NCBI GenBank assembly: GCA_029216955.1
Contig: JANAVB010003400.1
Location: 15,853,371 to 15,917,370, forward strand
Reading direction: 5' to 3'
Source: Iris pallida
Lineage: Eukaryota; Streptophyta; Magnoliopsida; Asparagales; Iridaceae
DNA length: 64,000 bases
Below, piece after piece: positions 10,108 to 20,863 of this stretch (positions within the stretch are counted from its first letter, which is position 1; every line of letters starts with the position of its first letter). The notes under the pieces were generated by a model. It made no database searches and had not been told where the DNA came from. It worked only from the letters and a program-made list of their open reading frames with translations. The position numbers and the translations under genes were made by a program.

Positions 10108-10901
10108 TACATATATATATGTATGATGACTATATACACACCGAATAATATATATACATACAATCAAGATATATTATCACTATGTAACATATATATACAA
10201 CCAAGATATATTATACATATATACAATCATCACATATAATTATTAATTTTAAATACTAAAATTTATAATTAAAATTATTTGGGAATATATATAAAGCTCA
10301 TCGTTTACCATTTATGAACATATTTATACACAAGTATATATATTGCCTATGTAAATCCAAAAGTCCAATTATCATTCTACGAGAATATTATCATATTTAC
10401 AAGAATAGTAACATAATAGCAAGAATATTTATGATATAAAATATACATATATAACAATCATTTCTAAGATTGTCTCCTAATCACAAGAATAAGATACCAA
10501 CACAACATATATCTACATGGACGTCGGAGCCGTCTACATGAGCTTGGGTTGGTTTGGGTCCAGTCCAGACTAGTTTGGTATAACCAAATTTCTTAAAAGT
10601 CAAAATATTAATAAATAACTAATTAAATCATTTATAGGGATTAACTCGCAACTTGACCTGGTTTTCTTAGTTAGAACACACCTATGGCTCGGTATTCCCC
10701 TACCATGGCTAAACACTAGTCAAAGCACGCCAATGCATTATCCGTGCCATGATTCCTAGTCGTCTTGTACTTCAAAACTCAACCATGGCTAAAGTCATCT
10801 ACCGTAATAATTAACTAAATAATTATTTATAAAATTCTAACAATCGCCATTTAAATCAAATAAATAATAAAAAAATATTTCAAAATTTTTGGGAAGAGGA
10901 G
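10108..10901. other. AT-rich spacer, nothing recognised
   Basis: AT-rich sequence with no open frame of note and no element boundary that I can support. Confidence 0.5.
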
Positions 10902-11418
10902 TTACAAATTATCCTCGACAAAATACATTACAAACACACATGGATCCGAAGACATACATGCAAAATCATAATCCCCATAAATGACCCAAGCTTTTAATAC
11001 CACTGCTACAAAGCGTCTTTTAATCCATAGAGACTCTTTTTTCAATCGATAAACCAAGTGTGACTTTCCTTTCTCACCCAAACTCTCAGGCTGCTCCATG
11101 TAGAACTCCTCCAAATTTTCATAAAGGAATTTCGTCTTGACATCCATTTGCACAACTTGGCAACCTATGAGAAGATCTTATTCAAATCTATGTTCTTCCA
11201 CCAATTTTAGCCCTTGACTACCAAGCTCGCCTTTTATTGTGGACAATCTAGAATCTCTAATTTTTTTACTCCAAACCGACTCTGATTCTTCAATGCCTTT
11301 TTATCCGTTGGAAATTATACCGTCTTGTAAGTGTGATTGACCTACAACAAACTCATCTCCTCCTACATAGCCTGTATCTACTCTTTATTATACTCGTCTT
11401 CTATTGCCTCTATGGATC
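10902..11418 (-). pseudogene. Ty1/copia reverse transcriptase relic 1
   Basis: On the minus strand the start of a copia RT is recognisable (EEM, VNHTYKTV, KKALKN, then KASLVVKG). The conserved block QMDVKTKFLYENLEEFYMEQP follows, then LVYRLKK, and it fades near the YVDD region. Several stops and frame changes show it is long dead. Its upstream side is cut by the solo LTR at 11424; the pre-insertion neighbour is relic 2 at 15537. Confidence 0.75.
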
Positions 11419-11423
11419 TTTTA
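11419..11423 (+). other. Target-site duplication, left copy (TTTTA)
   Basis: TTTTA directly precedes the TG of the solo LTR and recurs at 15532-15536, directly after its CA. Confidence 0.85.
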
Positions 11424-12365
11424 TGTAACACCCACCTTTCTAAAATAAAGGTAATTTTGAACTTTTGTAATTATAATTATTTAATAATGATATTTAAATC
11501 ATGTTATGATTTTTGGTGATTTTTTAATCAATTTAAAACTATTTAAAATATTGAATTATGATTTTGATAGCTAACTAGTTAAACCCTAGTTTTGCTAAGA
11601 CTGGAGACTAACTATGACCAAGGGAGCCTAGCCATGTGATTAAAATGTCATATTACTACTTTTAGCCTAGGGGTATTTTGGTCATTTTGACAATTTTGTG
11701 AAATTGTAAATTGTATTTATTAAATATGTGCTAGTTAATTATTTGAGACTTAACCTAGAAGTTTAGCCTAATCTAGATTAGTCATGAGGATAAGATAATG
11801 ATTAGAACCTTCCTACTAAGTGCCAAGATTAAAAATATCTAGATATTATGTTAGTAGGATATTTTGGTTAGATATTAATAAAGGTAAACCCTAGTTTTGT
11901 TTCTAGCCTTTGATTGAGCTTGATTTGCATGGAAAGAACCTTAGCCACACATCTAGCTATTGCCAAACCCTAATTCCCTAAGTTTGACCAGCCATACAAG
12001 CCCTCCCCCCTCCTATAAGTATCACACTTAAGAGCCCTTACCTCTTTTTAAATACCTACAAAGAACCCTAACTTGTTCTTCCCTAAATTCCTCCCCCTTT
12101 ATCCAAATTGATCCCAAATTGAGTCAAATCAATTGCATCATCATTCACAACAGTAGAGGATGCTAAGGGAGGATAGCTAGCAAGGATTTAAAGTGAATTG
12201 ACCATTGTATTTGGAGAAGAACACCTTCCCTTTCTCATTTTTCATTGAGATTTCCTCTCAATAGGTAAATGCCATAAAACCTATTTAAATTCTGTTTTCT
12301 TTTCATTGATGCATGCATATAGGTATACCCTAGCTGTAGAGTGAGTTTGGTGCAAAATAGTATCC

Positions 12366-13005
12366 ATTTCGTGCCCGTATCGGACACGTATCAGTCCCTA
12401 TAAACCTATGTTTGATGTAATGCCTCAATGAACTTTTTGTTATTGTTTTTTAAAACTAATTTCATGATTGTACAGCCCTATATGTGTGCTTTGAATCCCC
12501 CTAGGACTGAGCATATTTTCGTGTCCCGTTCGTGTCCAAAATTGATACGAACTCACTGCACGAGGACTCGGTCGAGTGCCCTGCTGCTCGGGTTCTCTGT
12601 AGGATACGACACAGCACCTGGGGCCACAATTTTTGGGGGGCAATGTATGGTAGCATGCCCCCAGAGTTTCGTGTCAATTGGTGTCGTATCGGACACGATA
12701 TATGGAGTGCACTGGTCCTTGCCTACGCGTGGCCGTACTAGTTTTTGCTCTCTGACACGCATCGATTGACAGGTGCAAACACTATTTGGACACCTCATGT
12801 CATGTCCAGTGTGTAGCCCTAGTGCTAGGCTACACGTGGGTATGACCACTAGGCGTGTCGTGTCCCATGGCGTGTCTACGAGGGCCATGACACGTCGTAC
12901 GAGACTGTGTTCAAGAAAACTCTGATACTTCCTATTTTTGTGAATTGGACACTTTGTGTCCACTTGTGTGGACACGAATACATCCCCCATGACACGTATT
13001 ATATG
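12366..13005 (+). repeat. GTGTC/GACAC field in solo LTR
   Basis: About 17 GTGTC or GACAC words in mixed orientation occur between 12366 and 13005. Several are embedded in ACGTGTC or GACACGT, the ABRE/G-box-like core. The position in the LTR matches the fields in L at 30590 and 36590. Confidence 0.75.
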
Positions 13006-13564
13006 CCTATCACTTCTGTGCACATCAATTTCATGTTTTATTAGGTTTTTCAATTTTAAATTTGGGTTTGGTTTCATATGTTCACTGAAACTGAAATGTT
13101 TTTTTGAATGTTTAAACGAGTTTCAAATGATTAAATATGAAAATTTAGATGTTAATTAATAACTGTTATATAATGGGAATTCATAGGAGTAATTGTTTTG
13201 GGATTTCATAGGATTTTGAATTTGAAATTGGGGTGTACATATGTGGACTGACACTGAAAACTAGAATGGGGTTTTAGAAAACTGAGAATGGATGAGAACG
13301 TTAAAACTGAGTTTTTGAGTTGAAATATGAAACTGAGACCTGGTATGTGAACTGAGTCTTGATTTGGTATATTACCTGAGATATAATATGCCTTGGTTTA
13401 AATTAAAACATGGATAACTGAGTTCATATGCAATTTAGTTAGTTGGTTTTGATTTTGAGTTTTAAAACATTGTTAACTGAAATTGTATATGAATTTAGAT
13501 TGGGTTTTAATATTTGATAGTAGACATTGTAATGTAGATGTTGGTTTGATTTTAGAGACTAAGG

Positions 13565-13885
13565 TTGTATGAATGTATATATGTATGTATGTAAATATGC
13601 ATGTATATAATATAAGCATGTATATAATGCATGAAATGAAGTAAAAATGTATACAAAACTGAATGTAATGTAAGAAGGTATATATGTATGCAATGTATGC
13701 ATATATGAAGGCATGTATGCATATATTAATGTATGCATGCATGAATGAATATATGTATGCATGTATGAATATATGTATGAAGTGTAATATACATGAAGGT
13801 AATGCAATACATGAATGCAAGAATGCATCCTAATCTAATGCAAGCATGTAGGATTGAATGTAATGAATACATGTAATGTATATAT
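13565..13885 (+). repeat. TATGTATGCATG-rich field
   Basis: Dense alternating ATGT, ATGCAT and TATA words run for 320 bases. The equivalent part of L (32330-32420) holds only a short TA-rich stretch, so the expansion is private to this LTR. Confidence 0.75.
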
Positions 13886-13984
13886 ATCCAAGTATGTAAT
13901 GCAATATAGTATGTGTATAGGTGCCTTGGTGTGGTTCACATTGTTTTGCTTTGCTTGTGTCTAGTCTTGATTGCCTAGAATAGC

Positions 13985-14200
13985 CTAGTTGACCTAGCTT
14001 GACTAGAGTTTGACTTAGTTGACTAAGATTGACTTAGTTAACCTACCCTAAAGTTGACCAATAGTTGACCATTGACCAAATTGACCCTTGATAGCCTAAG
14101 TTTGACCAGTTGACCAAGATAGCCTTGTTGTTGACGTAGTTTGACTGTATAGTTGACCAGAGTTGACCAAGAGTTGACTTTGGCCTAGATTGACCTAAAA
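13985..14200 (+). promoter_or_regulatory. W-box array, 17 TTGAC words
   Basis: Seventeen TTGAC words (mostly TTGACC or TTGACT) lie in about 205 bases, all in one orientation. TTGAC[CT] is the W-box bound by WRKY transcription factors. Smaller arrays sit at the matching place in L (32640-32705) and in the minus LTR (18015-18120, reversed). Function is inferred. Confidence 0.5.
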
Positions 14201-14509
14201 ATTATGTAGATGCATTGTACACTTCATTTATCATCCCTTGTATACATCTTGACTTGTCTTGCTCTAAATAGGAGTCAGATACCTCGATTTGGACAATATA
14301 TTCTTACAGACATTCAGATCGCAGGCGAGTACATTCTCTGACCGTTTCATACTTGTTTGTATTTATATTCTGGCTCTAGATTACTTTACTTGATGCTGAC
14401 ACGATATCATCATGGATTGGTACTATATGGATCTTTTTATGGGATGTTATCGCCCGCTATATGGATCTTTTTATGGGATGTTATCCCCCTTAGCGGGCGT
14501 ATCGGATAT

Positions 14510-14660
14510 TTCATGTCATGTGTTTCATGTACATCATGTATTCCTTGCTTTTGCGTTATTCATGTACTCTCATGTTCTCTCATGTGATTTCATGTACGCT
14601 CATGTACTTTCATGTGCTCTCATGTACGTTCATGTTTCCTCATGTACTTCGTGTGTAACC
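14510..14660 (+). repeat. TCATGT field in solo LTR
   Basis: TCATGT recurs roughly every 10-13 bases (TCATGTACTC, TCATGTTCTC, TCATGTACGC and similar). It occupies the position where L has the ATTGTACAAG array, just before a shared GGATCCTTGTGTATTGATTG segment. Confidence 0.8.
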
Positions 14661-15080
14661 AAAACATCATATTCGTAACGTAACTTGTCTGGATCCTTGT
14701 GTATTGATTGTGGGTAGGGGTAAGTATAAATGGTCATGTGATTTAGCCATCATGTTCACTCTGTTACTTTTTATGTGTTTATCATGTACAACACAGCCTT
14801 CTTGGCTAGTGTCCCTCATGTACACCCATGTTATATCATGTTCAACCCAAACCAATTATATGTCATCTTGTACTCTAAATCACTAGTCACTTACAGTTCT
14901 TACTTATCATGTATATATTTCCATTTATCAAATATCTCTCCTATTTTTATGTACATCTTCTTACAGCGTTTTATGTATCTTACTCTATTGCTTGCTTTAT
15001 ATTCCTGCCATGATATGAACTGCGTGAGATATATTGTGCTCGTTCCTGTCCTGACTTGACATGTTGAAAATATTACAGAG

Positions 15081-15188
15081 GATGAGAAGAAGTTCTACCC
15101 TACCTACTACGGAGCAGGCTTAGATGACAGTTGCAACCTGGACCCCCAGGAGGTTCAGGCAGCTGCTGAGGATCCTACCATTGCCTAG
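15081..15188 (+). CDS. LTR-tail short ORF, solo LTR (hypothetical)
   Basis: A 35-codon open frame starts right after ATATTACAG, a good splice-acceptor sequence, and ends in TAG. It begins DEKKFYPTYYGAGLDD. The same acceptor and frame occur in both L LTRs (33516, 39519), and the PTYY residues recur in the minus LTR (17155-17208). There is no ATG, so any product would need upstream splicing. I do not recognise the peptide. Confidence 0.35.
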   Translation, partial: DEKKFYPTYYGAGLDDSCNLDPQEVQAAAEDPTIA

Positions 15189-15531
15189 AGTAGATAGTTA
15201 GACTGTTATTTCTTTTCTTCATGTCATTTGTTGTTTATGGTTTCAGTGTTGTATTATATTTGAGATGTTGAGACTTGTGGTTGTTAGCTTGGATTTATTT
15301 ATCTCTGTTTGTACCTCAGTTTGAGGATTTTATTATCTATTATATTGTGCTAATTCTCATCTTTAGACTTGTGATTGAGTCGTACCTTCTGTGATTGGCC
15401 TCTGTTTGGAGAGTGTATCTTATTATGGTTAGTTGAGATCATGACTTAGAACATCGTTCTACCGCCGACACTGCAGCGTAGGCTGGACGTACCTACTTCT
15501 CGTGCCCCTACACTGGGTATGGGTCGTGACA

Positions 15532-15536
15532 TTTTA
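15532..15536 (+). other. Target-site duplication, right copy (TTTTA)
   Basis: Matches 11419-11423. Confidence 0.85.
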
Positions 15537-16012
15537 CAATGCATAGAGAGCTTAATTTCATCCATACAATGCCTTCTTCAATCTGATACCTTGGCTTAAT
15601 TGCCTTTCTTATATAGACTAGATATTTCTCTACGTATACTTCTCACCATTGAGGAGGAAAGATGAAATACTAAATACTGGATTCTCTACTTAATTTGGGC
15701 TAAAACCTAATCAAGAGTCCTATACACTCCAATCTTATAAATGGAGCAAACAATTCATAATAGAAGATTTATTTTGCTTGTTGCCTTTTACTACAACCTT
15801 AACTTGTGTCAATCAATCATCCCATGCTTCTTGTACTTCATCTTGTACACTCATTTGACTCCAATTTCTTTATGCCCTATTATAAGTTTGGTTACTTCCC
15901 AAGTCCTTCTTGATTGCTTCATTTCGTCGACCATTATATACCTTTTTCCACTTTGCTAAAGTGATTGCTTCATTAAACTAGATTGGATCATAGGAAACAA
16001 TCATGATGCAAT
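15537..16012 (-). pseudogene. Ty1/copia reverse transcriptase relic 2
   Basis: On the minus strand the first half of a copia RT can be followed across several frames: SYDPI and FNEAI, then TWEVTKL, GHKEIGVK, VYKMKYKKHGMID, YYELFAPFIRLECIGLLI and finally LKKALYG. Stops and indels are frequent. It differs in sequence from relic 1 and repeats the same RT region, so the two belong to different copia lineages, joined before the solo LTR inserted. Confidence 0.75.
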
Positions 16013-16290
16013 GCTCTATCTAGGTGTCATCATCTTTCATATCATAATTGGAACATATAAACAAGTAAAATATTATATTTTTTGGATAATGTGATAAGTA
16101 GAGATGCTTTGAACCCAAAAAGCTAATAGAGAAGAAGGTGATTAATATAGGAAATAAAGACATATAATTGTTTTCTTAATAAATAAAGAGGAAGTTGCTG
16201 GAGACCAGTCTGGATTTGGTAACAACATATTTATGGAATTTAAATCTAGTTAAATATTTGATTTGATTAGATTTGAATGTCAATAATTAG
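16013..16290. other. AT-rich spacer between copia relics
   Basis: No recognisable gene. It may include decayed copia sequence upstream of relic 2 and the target region of element H. Confidence 0.4.
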
Positions 16291-16751
16291 TGTTGTGCAA
16301 TTTTAGATATAATAGGATTCTTATTTTAGGAAATCCTATTATGATCTAAAATATAATGTTGATGGAATATTTTAGGCATAATAGGATTCCTATTTAGGAA
16401 ATCCTATTATGACTAGAATATGATTTTCTCATCCTATATATATGGGGTGAGGATGGAGGCACAAAACACAACACAAAGTGGAGATTCGGGATGCTCGTCC
16501 ACAAGAAATCCTAAGAGAAAGTACGTGCTTTACTCTTAGGACTTCGTCATCCAAGACAGAAGGAGGAAGAAGATTTAATCAAGGAGTCATCAACTTTGGT
16601 TAGGGAGATTGCTACGGGTTGGTGAGTGATCTCAATTGTAATATTCTATTTTTATTCTTGAGAGTGGTGAGGGGTTGAACCTATTAGGGCAAAGGGTTCA
16701 ACATTAGTTTTTGTCAATCTTATAATTTTTATCTGAGTTATAAAGGTTAGG
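16291..16751 (+). repeat. Element H (Ty1/copia) 5' LTR, first part
   Basis: It begins TGTTG, matching the CAACA that ends the LTR at 20823. A TATA box (CTATATATATGG) lies near 16434. Two near-palindromes, AATAGGATT...AATCCTATT, occur at 16311-16340 and 16380-16408 and could form hairpins. The LTR is interrupted at 16752 by a minus-strand L-family LTR and resumes at 20705. Confidence 0.65.
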
Positions 16752-17154
16752 TGTGACAACCCGCACCCTGTTTACGGGCACGAGAATGTGGGTACGTTCA
16801 GCCTACGTCACAGTATCGACGATAGAACGCTGTATAGGTCGTCTACAATATCTATCAACTAACAATATGAATCATATAACCTGTCATCTCCGCACGGAGG
16901 TATAATATGACATCTCAACTATATAATCTCAATCACAAGTCTAAGGAAGATAGAGAAGGATATGGAATCAGATAAAAGGAAGAAACTAAATAATAGTAGA
17001 GTTATCACATCACACAATTTTAGGTATCCAACACAAATAAGTACATATCCTGAATATAAATAGTCTCAACTAACAATCGAAATAATCCGATACAACATAA
17101 AAACTAATAATCTTAAACTATATCTAAGGCAAAATCTACTGAGCAGGATCCTCC

Positions 17155-17208
17155 TCAATACTCCTGTGTGCCACCCTCATATGCCTCGTAGTAGGTAGGA
17201 CAGTCATC
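17155..17208 (-). CDS. LTR-tail short ORF, minus LTR (hypothetical)
   Basis: On the minus strand, DDCPTYYEAYEGGTQEY then a stop, shortly after AAATATTACAA, where the acceptor AG has become AA. It is the counterpart of 15081 and 33516, sharing the acidic start and PTYY. Confidence 0.3.
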   Translation of the reverse strand, partial: DDCPTYYEAYEGGTQEY

Positions 17209-18014
17209 TAAATTATTTGTAATATTTTGTCAACGTATCCAGTCAGGATGGAGCAAATACATAAACCAACAGCAGTTCCAATAAAATGACAAAAACTATA
17301 AAACTGCAAGTAGAGAGTACGATAAGTTATAAGAAATATAGAGCTACTAACAATAGTACTATAAAGGATGAACGATGTGAAGGGTACAATATAAAAAAAT
17401 GTAAATAAATAGACAACATGTAAGCACAGTTCGGAGAATATGACGGAAACTATAACTACTATACATACTATGTGTTTGAAATACTAGTTTTAAGATATGA
17501 CCGGCTTGGGGACTTGTACAATAGCTACATGGCCTGGTTAATCATGTGTGAGGTGTACGATTAACACTTACAATGTCTAACAATAACAATAGGAATTTGA
17601 TCATATCTCTTACTAGAATTTTCTCCGCCCCAACTAGTACAGTGGATCCAACCATGACATGTACGATACACGAACAATATTTTATGAAACCCTCATGTAC
17701 AATGTCTAATGAACAAGTCGTGTACGATGTCAATATGATAACAATGGTAACATCTCAAGACGGGATCCAGAAATACCAATCCGTGTGACCAACGTGTCGA
17801 AAATCAAATATAACATCGCTAAATACAAGAATCACAGTAGATATCAAATACTGAAAACAACTATCAGAGAATGTACTCGCATGATACCCTAAATGATTGA
17901 TGAATACAGATGTCCCAACCAGAGTCACAGAGTCATATTTAGAACAATACAGGTTATAATATGTTCAATGTATAATAATTAAAGTAAACAATGTAATCTA
18001 CATGATACTATACA

Positions 18015-18120
18015 TCTCTAGGTCAAAAGCCAGTCCTTGGTCAACTCTCAGTCAAACTAAGTCAACATCTAGGTTTTGGTCAACTATCTAGTCAAAGGGG
18101 TCAACTCTATCTAAGCTAGT
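18015..18120 (-). promoter_or_regulatory. W-box cluster in minus LTR
   Basis: Seven TTGAC words (read here as GTCAA) fall in about 100 bases, at the position equivalent to 13985-14200. WRKY binding is inferred from the motif only. Confidence 0.4.
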
Positions 18121-18239
18121 CATAATTTTAACCATAGACCCACTTACTCTAGGATACCTTATAGTACTATATCATATGCATATATATCATGCATGAATTC
18201 TCAACAAGCCACATATACTATGGTATCCCAAATCACATA

Positions 18240-19100
18240 TATCATCTATAGATACTATCCACTTACCCTTAGCCCATATCTCAAATACCTTAACTATTAG
18301 TTAATACCATTGTTCTAAGGTCAATACCTTGAAGGTATTAGCCATAATAGCTAATATTACTAAGTATCAATACATATATCTTACATCTCTACTAGTTACC
18401 TACTATATAGGATTACTTTAGCCAATTTATCTTTTATATATACATGGATGTACCCAATGCCTATTACATATACCATTACCTTTACCTACCCATAACATAT
18501 ACCAATATACCTTGGTCATGTTGGTATCCCAATACCAATACCTTGGTGGAAAGTCCAATACCTTAGTCTAGGTATAAATACCTTAGCTACCAATATCAAT
18601 CTTAGATATCTAGTATTTACCCTAAGCTACTAGCTAACCAATATCTTAACATCTAACCTTAGTATCTAGGTAAACCCCTTTACCTTGAAAGTAAATCCAA
18701 TACCTTACCTTGTAGGTAAACTATTACCCTAAGGTAAAAGGTAAATCTAAGATACACTATCTACTCCTAAGATACTAACATCTAGTATCCCAAGATACTA
18801 TCTATCTTAACTCTAACATCTACTAGACACTAACCAACTATCCATCTAATCTTCTAACTATCATATATCATAGATACTAAGATATCTATATACACTAATT
18901 ATCTTAACTTCTAAGATAACTCTAACATATCCCAACTAACTCTAATACTAATACTTGATACCAAATAGGATACCTTACTCAAGTTCCAATACTTTCTTAT
19001 CCTTACTCATGATACTTGAGTGTCACGATACCAATATCCTTATGGTATCCAAGTATCACACTAGTACCTTGCCCAAAACTTTAATACCTTGACACATAAC
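18240..19100 (-). repeat. TACCTT/AAGGTA and AGTATC word field
   Basis: For about 860 bases the sequence is dominated by TACCTT, CAATACC, GATACT and their complements. No similar field is present at this place in L or in the other solo LTR. Confidence 0.75.
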
Positions 19101-20704
19101 TTATCTATATTTGGCTTACTTGATAACCATTTGTATCAACATTAACACACACTAAATAACACATATTACCTAACAATAATATATATATACATATATATAT
19201 ATATACTATATCATACATATACTCGACAACCTATAGTACCTACATTCACTTAATATCCATACTACATCGGCTCATAGGTTACACAAAATACCTACATCGT
19301 ATAGTCATTTTTCTACTTAAAATTAATACTGTACCAATTAGACTTTCACTAAATTCTAGGATTAAAGTATGTCGTAGCCCTTTGTATTAGCTTTTCGAAA
19401 CTTCAAATGGATCTAATTTTCGTGTCCGGAAGCTCCCAGAATCACGAAAACACCAAAATACGTTTGTCTTTCGGACAGCTGACCTCAAACCATTTTACAG
19501 AAAGTTCTAGAATGATTTTGGCTTATTAATATATAAATTTGGAAAGCTAACTTCGATACGGTTCTTTTAAAAAAATAGGAGATTAATCGGATTTCTGAGT
19601 TAAAATTATTGTATTTTTAAGTTGCTATGGCTACTAAAAACGTGGATGAATATTATGACGAATTTGGATTGTTTGGACAAAAAAAACACATGTATATACC
19701 CAAATCTAACCATGTGTCCATGTGTATCATGAGATACCATGACACAATACCACATATCCTATTTAGGACACATACACCCAATCTCGACTCAAAAAGGACA
19801 CAAAGTTCCTTTGGGGACACGTATCGAACACTTGGTGGTCACAAATTCGATTTCCCCAAATTTGTATCAAAATAAAATGGGAAAAACCTTCAAATTGGAA
19901 GAGGAGAGCCTCAACTCCTCTCTAATGGTATCCTAATGCAAATGGGGTCCTAAATGAATGTAGTTACACTAATAAAATAAATGGAAGGGTTTAGAGAGCT
20001 TATACCAAAAGGAAGATGGATTTCCAATGTAAAATTTCTATATCTAGATATCCACCAAGCTTCAAGGCTCCAAATCCTTCAAATCCCTTTCTTAGCTAGC
20101 CAATAGAGGCTTCTTCTATCCAAGGGGGAGAGAATGAAACGAATTTGGCTCAATTTGGAGAAAATTTGGGTGTAGGAGCAATTTGGGAGAAAAAGCTCCT
20201 AAATTGGGGCTTGAAGTGAAAATAGAAAGAGGAAGAAGATGAAGTAGGGCTTTATAAATAATGTGGGCTGCCATAGGGGTTTAGGGTTAGGGTTTTGGGC
20301 AATGAGAAATGTCCACTAAGCCCTTCTCTTTAGTCATGACAAGTTAGGGATTAAAGCTCTCTTCCTATTGAGGTGTTTAGTTAAGCCTTCTAACTAATTC
20401 TTCTAATGTAGCTAAAGACTAACTAAAGTTCAATTAGGCTAGTACTAATCATCTTGTTAGGTGGTCATGACAAGTGGGTTTGGGTCTTCTAGGATCACTA
20501 ATCATCATTCTAATCTAAAGGCTAACCATTAATCATATTCAAAATATAACACATGCACCATATTAACTATTTAAATAATTAACCAAAATATAAAGTTTAG
20601 TTTTCAAAAATAATTAGCACTCAAGATATAATATGAAACCAAACTATTAACAGTAATTAGGAAAAAGTCAAAAATATCCATGTTCCAGGAAAATGGTGGT
20701 GACA

Positions 20705-20823
20705 TTGAGATTTGTCCAGATGATGTAGTCACTGCCATATACTTATGTTTATTTGTGCTTGGTATCCATTAGACAAGCATTGGTTGATTATGTGGGTTAG
20801 CAAACGCTTTCGGGCGCCCAACA
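20705..20823 (+). repeat. Element H 5' LTR, second part
   Basis: The end of the copia LTR, closing GCGCCCAACA directly before the PBS. With 16291-16751 it makes an LTR of about 580 bases. Confidence 0.65.
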
Positions 20824-20825
20824 AT

Positions 20826-20837
20826 TGGTACCAGAGC
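20826..20837 (+). other. Primer-binding site, tRNA-iMet type (element H)
   Basis: TGGTACCAGAGC differs by one base from the usual plant iMet PBS TGGTATCAGAGC and lies 2 nt after the LTR end. Confidence 0.8.
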
Positions 20838-20863
20838 TTTGGGGTTATGAAAACTAGGAGTAG

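Larger units (their letters stand above)
11424..15531 (+). repeat. Solo LTR, L family (4.1 kb)
   Basis: It begins TGTAACACCCACC and ends GGGTCGTGACA, like the LTRs of element L, and is flanked by TTTTA duplications with no internal region. It is therefore the product of recombination between two LTRs of an inserted element. TATA-like CTATAAG lies near 12013. The interior is a sequence of word fields (GTGTC, TATGCATG, TTGAC, TCATGT), followed by the tail ORF at 15081 and a conserved terminal 300 bases. It is clearly diverged from L, so it is an older subfamily. Confidence 0.9.
16752..20704 (-). repeat. L-family LTR, minus orientation, inside copia H
   Basis: The plus strand opens TGTGACAACCCGCACCC and continues with reverse-complement matches to the L LTR end (GCGTTCTA and GCCTACG region). 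It closes with GGTGACA, the reversed LTR start. No internal region is attached, so it is a solo LTR. Flanking 5-mers TTAGG and TTGAG resemble a decayed duplication. Reversed TATA-like TTTATAAATA lies at 20251 and a reversed telobox TTTAGGGTTAGGG at 20280. It is well diverged from L and from the other solo LTR. Confidence 0.75.

Noticed and set aside
9829..10167. Frame of about 112 residues of Tyr and Ile repeats
   Set aside because: Translation of the TA/GGTAAAA repeat.
12553..13077. 174-residue minus-strand frame
   Set aside because: Lies in the GTGTC field. Short words without stops keep several overlapping frames open, and nothing resembles a protein family.
13473..13828. Long minus-strand frames rich in His, Tyr, Ile and Cys
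   Set aside because: They are translations of the TATGCATG word field, with low complexity and no start context or homology.
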